Below are positions 58,051-64,000 of a stretch of DNA of 64,000 bases, piece after piece. Positions within the stretch are counted from its first letter, which is position 1; each line of letters starts with the position of its first letter. A model generated the notes under the pieces. The model was not told the DNA's origin. It ran no database searches and saw nothing but the letters and a program-made list of their open reading frames with translations. The stretch lies in assembly GCF_014646335.1 (NCBI RefSeq), contig NZ_BMNG01000006.1, forward strand, positions 348,625 to 412,624, read 5' to 3'. A program made the translations under genes and the position numbers. The stretch is from Streptomyces lasiicapitis. GTDB taxonomy: Bacteria > Actinomycetota > Actinomycetes > Streptomycetales > Streptomycetaceae.

Positions 58051-59073
58051 ATGGCGCAGGCGTACAAGGCGGAGACGGACAGCGGCAGCTCGGAGCACGA
58101 GCGCCAGGGTTCGCGACTGCGACGCCTGGTCGGCGGATGGCGGGGCGACCCCGGCATCTGGCGACGCGGGCTGGTCACGGCGGCGATCGCCGTCCTCATC
58201 GGTCTCGTGATGCTGGTCCACGCCCAGATCCCCAACGGCGTGGGCAACCTCGGCAGCCTCACCGAGACGTTTCTGCCCTGGCTCGGTGTGTTCGTCCCGG
58301 TCCTGCTCGTCATCGCCGTGGTCCGCAAGTCCGCGACCGCCCTGATCGCCCTCCTGCTGCCGGTGATCGTCTGGCTGAACGCCTTCGGCGGCCTCATCAC
58401 CGACAAGTCGGGCAGCGGCGGCGACCTCACCGTCGCCACCCACAACGTCAACGCCGACAACCCCGACCCCGAAGGCACCGCCCGCGACGTCGCCGCCTCC
58501 GGCGCGGACGTCGTCGCCCTGGAGGAGCTCACGTCCTCGGCCGTACCGACGTACGAGAAGGCCCTCGCGGACACGTACAAGTACCACTCGGTGCAGGGCA
58601 CCGTCGGTGTGTGGAGCAAGTACCCGATGACGGGCACCAAGCCCGTCGACATCAAGCTCGGCTGGACGCGCGCGATGCGCACCACCGTCGACACCCCCAA
58701 GGGGCAGGTCGCGGTGTACGTCGCCCACCTGCCGTCGGTGCGGGTCAAGCTCGACGCGGGCTTCACCGCCGGGCAGCGCGACGACAGCGCCGACGCGCTC
58801 GGCGAGGCCATCTCCGACGAGCGGCTCGGCAAGGTCGTCCTGCTCGGCGACCTGAACGGCACCATGAACGACCGCGCCCTCAACGCCGTCACCTCCCAGC
58901 TGCGCTCCACCCAGGGCGCCGCGGGCGACGGCTTCGGCTTCAGCTGGCCCGCCTCGTTCCCGATGGCCCGCATCGACCAGATCATGGTCAAGGGCGTCGA
59001 GCCGGTGTCCTCCTGGACGCTGCCGGAGACGGGCAGCGACCACCTGCCGGTGGCCGCGAGCATGGATCTCTGA
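58051..59073 (+). CDS. membrane-anchored endonuclease/exonuclease/phosphatase family protein
   Basis: A 340-residue protein with three N-terminal membrane helices (about 41-58, 75-91, 96-115) and an EEP catalytic domain outside. Catalytic motifs THNVNADN (H131/N132), ALEEL (Glu), GDLNGTMNDR and SDHLPV are in order, so it is likely an active Mg-dependent phosphoesterase on DNA, lipid or sugar phosphate. ATG 58051 is preferred to GTG/ATG further upstream. Similar proteins are common in Streptomyces; substrate unknown. Confidence 0.8.
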   Translation: MAQAYKAETDSGSSEHERQGSRLRRLVGGWRGDPGIWRRGLVTAAIAVLIGLVMLVHAQIPNGVGNLGSLTETFLPWLGVFVPVLLVIAVVRKSATALIALLLPVIVWLNAFGGLITDKSGSGGDLTVATHNVNADNPDPEGTARDVAASGADVVALEELTSSAVPTYEKALADTYKYHSVQGTVGVWSKYPMTGTKPVDIKLGWTRAMRTTVDTPKGQVAVYVAHLPSVRVKLDAGFTAGQRDDSADALGEAISDERLGKVVLLGDLNGTMNDRALNAVTSQLRSTQGAAGDGFGFSWPASFPMARIDQIMVKGVEPVSSWTLPETGSDHLPVAASMDL

Positions 59074-59211
59074 CGGTCACCCGTCCTTAACCTCGCGGAA
59101 TACTCGGGCTGGGAGCCTTTGTTCCGTACGTAAACTTATGGAACCCGGGTGGTGCCCGCGCGCGCCCTCGCGCCGCCCCGCCCCTCCCCGCCCTTCGGAA
59201 GGTACGTCTTC

Positions 59212-60432
59212 ATGCCCCTGGCCCTGCTCGCCCTCGCCGTGGGCGCCTTCGGCATCGGCACCACCGAGTTCGTGATGATGGGCCTGCTGCCCAACGTCGC
59301 GGACGACCTCCACATATCCATCCCCACCGCCGGACACCTCGTCTCCGCGTACGCGCTCGGCGTCGTCATCGGTGCCCCGCTGCTCGCCGCCGTCACCGCG
59401 AAGCTGCCCCGGCGGCGGGTGCTCATCGGCCTGATGGCCCTCTTCGTCGTCGGCAACGCCGTGTCGGCCGCCGCGCCCGACTACCACTGGCTCATGGGGG
59501 CCCGCTTCCTCAGCGGCCTCCCGCACGGCGCGTTCTTCGGCGTCGGCGCCGTCGTCGCCACCGGGCTCGTCGGGCCCGAGCGCAAGGCCCGCTCCGTCTC
59601 CCTGATGTTCCTGGGGCTCACCGTCGCCAACGTCGTCGGCGTGCCCGTCGCCACGCTCATGGGGCAGCAGCTCGGGTGGCGGGCGACCTTCCTAGCCGTC
59701 AGCGCGATCGGGCTCGCCGCCATCGCCGCGCTCGCCCTCCTCGTCCCCGCCGACCACGGCCACGGCGAGGGCGCCGGGCTGCGCGGCGAGCTCCGCGCGC
59801 TCGGGTCGCTGCCCGTGTGGCTCGCCCTGGGGACGACCGTCGCGGGCTTCGGCGCGCTCTTCGCCGCGTACAGCTATGTCACGCCGATGCTCACCGACTC
59901 CGCCGGGTTCGCCGAGGCCAGCGTGACGCTGCTGCTCGCCCTCTTCGGCGTCGGTGCCACCGCCGGCAACCTCCTCGGCGGGCGCCTCGCCGACCACTCC
60001 CTGAGGGGCACCCTCTTCGGCGGCCTCGGCTCGCTCGTCGTCGTGCTCGCCCTCTTCCCGCTCTTCATGCGCACGGAATGGAGCGCGGCGGTCGGCGTGA
60101 CGCTGCTCGGCATGGCCGCCTTCACGACCGGCTCGCCCCTCCAGCTCATGGTCATGGAGAAGGCCGCCGCCGCCCCGTCCCTCGCCTCCTCCGCCAACCA
60201 GGCCGCCTTCAACCTCGCCAACGCGGGCGGCGCCTGGATCGGCGGGCTCGCCCTCGCGGCGGGCTTCGGCGTGACGTCACCCGCGGTGGCGGGAGCGGGG
60301 CTCGCCGTCCTCGGCGTGGGCGTGGCGGCGGTGGCGTACGCCGTCGATCGTGGGCGCGGGGATGTTGGTGGCTCGGGCCGGGTGGTGGCCGAGCACCGGG
60401 AGGCGCGGGTGGAAAGCCCGTCCGGCGTTTGA
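59212..60432 (+). CDS. MFS transporter, DHA1 (Cmx/AraJ-like); stop codon from repeat element
   Basis: A 406-residue, 12-helix exporter. GIGTTEFVMMGLLPNVADDL in helix 1 and RFLSGLPHGAFFGVGAVVA in helix 4 match the chloramphenicol-resistance/arabinose efflux (Cmx, AraJ) group. GGAAGG precedes ATG 59212; the longer upstream frame is poor. The last residues (ESPSGV) and the TGA stop are read from the start of a dispersed repeat (GCCCGTCCGGCGTTTGAGGA). Export substrate unknown. Confidence 0.85.
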   Translation: MPLALLALAVGAFGIGTTEFVMMGLLPNVADDLHISIPTAGHLVSAYALGVVIGAPLLAAVTAKLPRRRVLIGLMALFVVGNAVSAAAPDYHWLMGARFLSGLPHGAFFGVGAVVATGLVGPERKARSVSLMFLGLTVANVVGVPVATLMGQQLGWRATFLAVSAIGLAAIAALALLVPADHGHGEGAGLRGELRALGSLPVWLALGTTVAGFGALFAAYSYVTPMLTDSAGFAEASVTLLLALFGVGATAGNLLGGRLADHSLRGTLFGGLGSLVVVLALFPLFMRTEWSAAVGVTLLGMAAFTTGSPLQLMVMEKAAAAPSLASSANQAAFNLANAGGAWIGGLALAAGFGVTSPAVAGAGLAVLGVGVAAVAYAVDRGRGDVGGSGRVVAEHREARVESPSGV

Positions 60433-60494
60433 GGACGAGGCCGTTCAGGCCGATGGCGGGGGTCCGGGGGCGGCAGCCCCCGGGACGCCCCCGG
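60416..60494 (+). repeat. dispersed intergenic repeat at the MFS/nadE junction
   Basis: GCCCGTCCGGCGTTTGAGGA, the GGCCGTTCAGGCC palindrome and the G-rich hairpin (CCGGGGGCGGCAGCCCCCGG) are intact; the 3' part is cut short just before the nadE stop. It lies between convergent genes and supplies the MFS stop codon. Confidence 0.85.
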
Positions 60495-60498
60495 GACG

Positions 60499-62250
60499 TC
60501 AGACCGTTTCGCGCCAGCGGTTGGTGATGGGGAGGCGGCGGTCCTTGCCGAAGCCCTTGGCTGAGATCTTCGTGCCCGGCGGGTACTGGCGCCGCTTGTA
60601 CTCCGCGGTGTCCACCATGCGGAGCGTCTTCGTGACCAGCTCCGCGTCGTACCCGGCGGCCACGATCGCGTCCGCCCCCTGGTCCCGGTCCACGTACAGC
60701 TCCAGGATCCCGTCCAGGACGGGATAGTCCGGCAGCGAGTCCGTGTCCACCTGGTCCGGCCGCAGCTCCGCGCTCGGCGGCTTGCTGATGGAGTTCTCCG
60801 GGATCGGCGGCGTCTCCCCGCGTTCGGCAGCCGCGTCGTTGCGCCATTGCGCAAGGCGGAAGATCGACGTCTTGTACACGTCCTTGATGGGTCCGTACGC
60901 CCCCACCGAGTCGCCGTACAGCGTCGAATACCCCACCGCCAGCTCGGACTTGTTGCCCGGCGCAAGCACGATGTGCCCCTCCTGGTTGGAGATCGCCATC
61001 AGCATCGTCCCGCGCAGCCGCGACTGCAGGTTCTCCTCCGCGAGCCCGGTGAGCCCGAGGGATTCCATGTACGCGTCGAACATCGGCGCGATCGGTACGG
61101 TGCGGAAGTTCAGCCCCGTACGCCGCGCGAGCTCCTCCGCGTCGCCCACCGAGTGCTCGGACGAGTACCGCGACGGCATCGCGACCCCGTACACGTTCTC
61201 CGCCCCCACCGCGTCGCACGCGATCGCCGCGGTCAGCGCGGAGTCGATGCCTCCGGAGAGGCCGATCAGGACCGAGCGGAAGCCGTTCTTCGCGGCGTAC
61301 GCCCGCAGGCCCACCACCAGCGCCGAGTACACCTCCTCGGCGTCGTCCAGGCGGTCCGCGTACGCCCCGCGGAACTCCGCCTCGTACGCCGGCAGCGACT
61401 CCTCGGACAGTGTCACGTGCTCGATCCGCAGGCCGTCGTCCACCACGCCCTCCGGCACCGGGCCCGCCGCCGGCAGCTCCAGGTCCAGGACCACACAGCC
61501 CTCCGCGAACTGCGGCGCCCGCGCGACGACCTCGCCGTCCTTGTCCACGACGATCGAGTCCCCGTCGAAGACCAGCTCGTCCTGGCCGCCCATCATCGCC
61601 AGGTACGCCGTCGTGCAGCCCGCCTCCTGCGCGCGCTTGCGCACCAGCTCCAGGCGCTGGTCGTCCTTGTTCTGCTCGTACGGCGACGCGTTGATGGACA
61701 GGAGCAGCCCGGCCCCCGCCGTGCGGGTCGCCGGGACGCGGCCGCCGTCCTGCCAGAGGTCCTCGCAGATCGCCAGCGCCACGTCCACGCCGTGCACCCG
61801 CACCACCGGGAGCGTCTCGCCCGGCACGAAGTAGCGGAACTCGTCGAAGACGCCGTAGTTGGGGAGGTGGTGCTTGGAGAACGTCAGCGCCACCTCGCCG
61901 CGGTGCAGCACCGCGGCCGCGTTGCGGGGGGCTCCGGCGGGCTGGCCGTAGCGCGGCTTCGCCTCCTCCGTGCGGTCCAAGTAGCCGACCACCACGGGGA
62001 GTTCGCCGAAGCCCTCGTCGCCGAGGCGCGCCGCGAGGTCGCGCAGCGTACGGCGGGAGGCCTCGACGAAGGACGCCCGCAGGGCGAGGTCCTCCACGGG
62101 GTAGCCCGTCAGCGCCATCTCCGGGAACGCGACCAGGTGCGCTCCCTGCTCGGCGGAGTGCCGGGTCCAGTGGACGATCGCCTCGGCGTTCTTGGCGAGA
62201 TCGCCGACGGTCGAGTCGATCTGATTCAGGGCGAGGCGTAGTTGAGGCAC
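60499..62250 (-). CDS. nadE: glutamine-dependent NAD+ synthetase
   Basis: A 583-residue two-domain enzyme making NAD+ from deamido-NAD+, ATP and glutamine. The N-terminal nitrilase-like glutaminase domain has FPEMALTGYP (catalytic Glu), the Lys in FSKHHLPNYGVF and the Cys in AICEDLW; the C-terminal synthetase domain has the P-loop LSGGIDSALTA. Residues between form the ammonia channel. Start GTG 62250 lies 7 nt after TACACT, so the gene may be leaderless; its opening VPQLRLALNQIDSTVGD fits the family. It is essential in most bacteria. Confidence 0.95.
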   Translation of the reverse strand: MPQLRLALNQIDSTVGDLAKNAEAIVHWTRHSAEQGAHLVAFPEMALTGYPVEDLALRASFVEASRRTLRDLAARLGDEGFGELPVVVGYLDRTEEAKPRYGQPAGAPRNAAAVLHRGEVALTFSKHHLPNYGVFDEFRYFVPGETLPVVRVHGVDVALAICEDLWQDGGRVPATRTAGAGLLLSINASPYEQNKDDQRLELVRKRAQEAGCTTAYLAMMGGQDELVFDGDSIVVDKDGEVVARAPQFAEGCVVLDLELPAAGPVPEGVVDDGLRIEHVTLSEESLPAYEAEFRGAYADRLDDAEEVYSALVVGLRAYAAKNGFRSVLIGLSGGIDSALTAAIACDAVGAENVYGVAMPSRYSSEHSVGDAEELARRTGLNFRTVPIAPMFDAYMESLGLTGLAEENLQSRLRGTMLMAISNQEGHIVLAPGNKSELAVGYSTLYGDSVGAYGPIKDVYKTSIFRLAQWRNDAAAERGETPPIPENSISKPPSAELRPDQVDTDSLPDYPVLDGILELYVDRDQGADAIVAAGYDAELVTKTLRMVDTAEYKRRQYPPGTKISAKGFGKDRRLPITNRWRETV

Positions 62251-62500
62251 GCGGCCCAGTGTAATCGTCAATGCGACGCGATGCCCCGGCGGGCGGGTGT
62301 GGGGCGGCCCACGTGGGGCGTCTGAGGTGGGGTGCTCTGTGCGCCGGGGTGCTGCGGGGTGTGCGCGGGGGCGGGTGTGCGCCCCCGGTCCGGGGGCGGC
62401 TTTCCCTCCGGTGGGGGTTGCGCGTTCGGCCGGCGGTCCGGTGGGGGTGGCCCAGCCTGCCCGTTCTGCCTCACCTGCTGTGGGCAGCTGGGCCGCCAGT

Positions 62501-62530
62501 GTGCCGGTACAGGGGTGTCTGTACCGGCAC
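62501..62530 (-). terminator. hairpin after the multicopper oxidase gene
   Basis: GTGCCGGTACAG pairs perfectly with CTGTACCGGCAC across a 6-nt loop (GGGTGT), 16 nt after the stop. It fits a terminator, without U-tract. The rest of the 300-bp gap to nadE is GC-rich with GGGGTG repeats and no gene. Confidence 0.7.
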
Positions 62531-62546
62531 CTGGGTGCCCTGACGG

Positions 62547-64000
62547 TTAGCGGGTTCGGTAGCCCAGCGTCGTCATCATGCCCGCCTCCGCGTGGTAGAC
62601 GTTGTGGCAGTGGATCATCCACAGGCCGGGGTTGTCCGCGTCGAAGTCCGCCGTCAGGGTGCCGTTCGGCAGGATCACCGCCGTGTCCTTGCGGGGACGG
62701 CCGGCGGCGCCCGCCAGGGCGAACGTGTGGCCGTGCAGGTGGAGCGGGTGCCACATCGTCGTGCCGTTGGTGAACTCCAGGCGGACGCGTTCCCCGGCGC
62801 GGACCGGGTGCCGCTGGTCGGCCGTGTAGGGCTTGCCGTCGAACGCCCAGTCGTACTTCCGCATGCCGCCGGTCAGCCGGATCTTGATGGTGCGGTCCGG
62901 GTCGCGGGGAGGCAGCGCCACGGACTCGTCAGCCGTGAGTTCGTCGGCCAGAAGGACACGGCCCCTCAGCTCCTTGGGGCGCGCGGAGGGCGATGGTGCC
63001 GCCCCGCCGCCCGTGCGGAGCAGCGCCTGGGCCGCCGCCTTCTTGCCCTCGGCCACCGCCGTCAGCGGGAACACCCCGTCCTTGGCCGTGACCACCACGT
63101 CGTACCGCTCACCCATCCCGATCAGCAGCGCGTCCGCCTTCTTGTGCCGCACCGGAAAGCCGTCCGTATGCGTCACCGTCAGCTCGTGGTCCCCGAGGGC
63201 CACTCGGAACGCCGTGTCGCCGCCCGCGTTGATCAGGCGCAGGCGGATGCGGTCCCCGGGGCGGGCGCGGAAGGTCGTGGGGGACTGGGGCGTACGGCCG
63301 TTGATCAAGTAGTGGGGGTACGCCACGTCCCCCGCGTCCGGCCCCAGGATGTCGCTCTTCGCGCCCATCATCATGCGGGAGGGGCCGGTGGGGGAGGAGG
63401 GGGTTGGGGAGGGTGCGGAGGCCTTGGGCGCCGACATGTTGGACATGTCGTGGCCGCCGTCTCCTTCGTTGCCTCCGTGGTCCATTTCTCCGTCCATGCC
63501 CGCCCGCAGCTCCTTCAGGACCGCGTCGGGGGTCGAGCCGTCCACCCCGTCCACCCAGTCGTCCAGGACGACCACCCACTCCTTGTCGTACGCCAACGGC
63601 TCCTTGGGGTCGTCGACGATCAAGGGGGCGTACAGGCCGCGGTCCTGCTGGGTGCCCGAGTGCGGGTGGAACCAGTACGTCCCCGGGTGGGGGACCTTGA
63701 AGCGGTACGTGAAGTCCGCGCCGGGCCTGATGTCGCGCTGGGTGAGGGCGGGCACGCCGTCCATGTCGTTGCGCAGGGCCAGGCCGTGCCAGTGCAGGGT
63801 GGTGGGCTGGGGGAGGTGGTTGGCGAGTGTGAGGGCCAGGGTGTCGCCCGCGGTGACGCGGATCTCCTTGCCGGGCAGGGCCTCTCCGTACGCCCATGTC
63901 TTCACCTGGGGGCCGCCGCCCAGGTCGATCGTGGCCGGGGCTGCTGTGAGCCGCACTGTGCGGACCGCGCCGCCTCCGCGGCGTTCGCGCTCCGCGGCGG
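62547..64000 (-). CDS. multicopper oxidase, 5' end outside the window
   Basis: At least 484 residues are visible; the frame stays open to base 64000, so the start and probably a Tat signal lie beyond. All four copper-binding blocks are present in cupredoxin order: HWHG and HPHSG in the N-terminal domain, HPLHLHGHTF and HCHNVYHAEAGM in the C-terminal one (type 1 Cys in HCH). A Met/His/Asp/Ser-rich stretch at about 155-195 of the visible part (MDGEMDHGGNEGDGGHDMSN) may bind extra copper, as in CueO-type enzymes. It probably oxidises Cu(I) or phenolics outside the cell. Confidence 0.88.
   Translation of the reverse strand, partial: AAERERRGGGAVRTVRLTAAPATIDLGGGPQVKTWAYGEALPGKEIRVTAGDTLALTLANHLPQPTTLHWHGLALRNDMDGVPALTQRDIRPGADFTYRFKVPHPGTYWFHPHSGTQQDRGLYAPLIVDDPKEPLAYDKEWVVVLDDWVDGVDGSTPDAVLKELRAGMDGEMDHGGNEGDGGHDMSNMSAPKASAPSPTPSSPTGPSRMMMGAKSDILGPDAGDVAYPHYLINGRTPQSPTTFRARPGDRIRLRLINAGGDTAFRVALGDHELTVTHTDGFPVRHKKADALLIGMGERYDVVVTAKDGVFPLTAVAEGKKAAAQALLRTGGGAAPSPSARPKELRGRVLLADELTADESVALPPRDPDRTIKIRLTGGMRKYDWAFDGKPYTADQRHPVRAGERVRLEFTNGTTMWHPLHLHGHTFALAGAAGRPRKDTAVILPNGTLTADFDADNPGLWMIHCHNVYHAEAGMMTTLGYRTR

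Overview
The window is a segment of a very GC-rich actinobacterial chromosome, almost certainly Streptomyces or a close relative. Reasons: strong third-position G/C in every real gene, frequent GTG and some TTG starts, many ATGA/GTGA stop-start overlaps, leaderless promoters (TANNNT 6-7 nt before the start codon), sortase-E type LAXTG anchoring, DmdR/IdeR-type iron boxes, a SARP/NB-ARC regulator, and the dispersed GCCCGTCCGGCGTTTGAGGA intergenic repeat. The mix of housekeeping genes (rnpB, map, panB, nadE, F420-dependent NADP reductase gene, rsm22-like) and the lack of transposases, integrases or tRNA-associated islands point to a core region rather than a mobile one.

Layout. 1-8.9 kb: end of a yaaA-type gene, an RNB-domain ribonuclease, a MerR regulator coupled to a membrane protein, an AraC regulator, an EamA transporter whose 3' end runs into the RNase P RNA gene, then a large secreted DNRLRE protein translationally coupled to a small membrane protein. 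8.9-21.7 kb: an ABC transporter behind a polyprenyl diphosphate synthase, small secreted proteins (SH3-like, LTD, unknown), a glycosyltransferase, a phosphotransferase-fold protein, a methyltransferase/DUF4180 pair, a MazG-like protein, a PhzF protein, an SDR and a Tat-exported PhoD phosphatase. 21.7-31.9 kb: an rsm22-like / serine hydrolase / MFS row, a secreted glycoside-hydrolase-like protein, dimethylargininase with a leader hairpin covering its ribosome binding site, a TetR regulator and a DUF6243 gene sharing three palindromic operators, a GDPD protein and a primase-polymerase domain protein.

31.9-41.9 kb is the most coherent system: haem-iron acquisition. Two HtaA-domain surface proteins (one with a sortase signal, one with a transmembrane anchor) run divergently from hmuT-hmuU-hmuV, with a single iron box between them. 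Downstream of hmuV lies an FTR1/EfeU-like membrane protein that has lost the glutamates of its iron-binding motifs, then a lipoprotein. A haem oxygenase nearby has its own iron box inside its promoter. Together these would capture haem at the surface, import it and release the iron under iron-repressor control.

42-64 kb: map, a small unknown, MFS exporters, an SIS-like protein, a sialidase without signal peptide, an F420-dependent NADP reductase, a site-2 protease, a 1169-residue SARP/NB-ARC/TPR regulator, a DrrAB-like ABC exporter, panB, a DHA2 exporter with its TetR regulator and operator, an endonuclease/exonuclease/phosphatase protein, another MFS exporter, nadE, and a multicopper oxidase that runs off the right edge.

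No CRISPR array, tRNA, rRNA, insertion sequence, prophage or complete biosynthetic gene cluster was seen. Function calls rest on motifs and family knowledge read by eye. Nothing was searched against a database.
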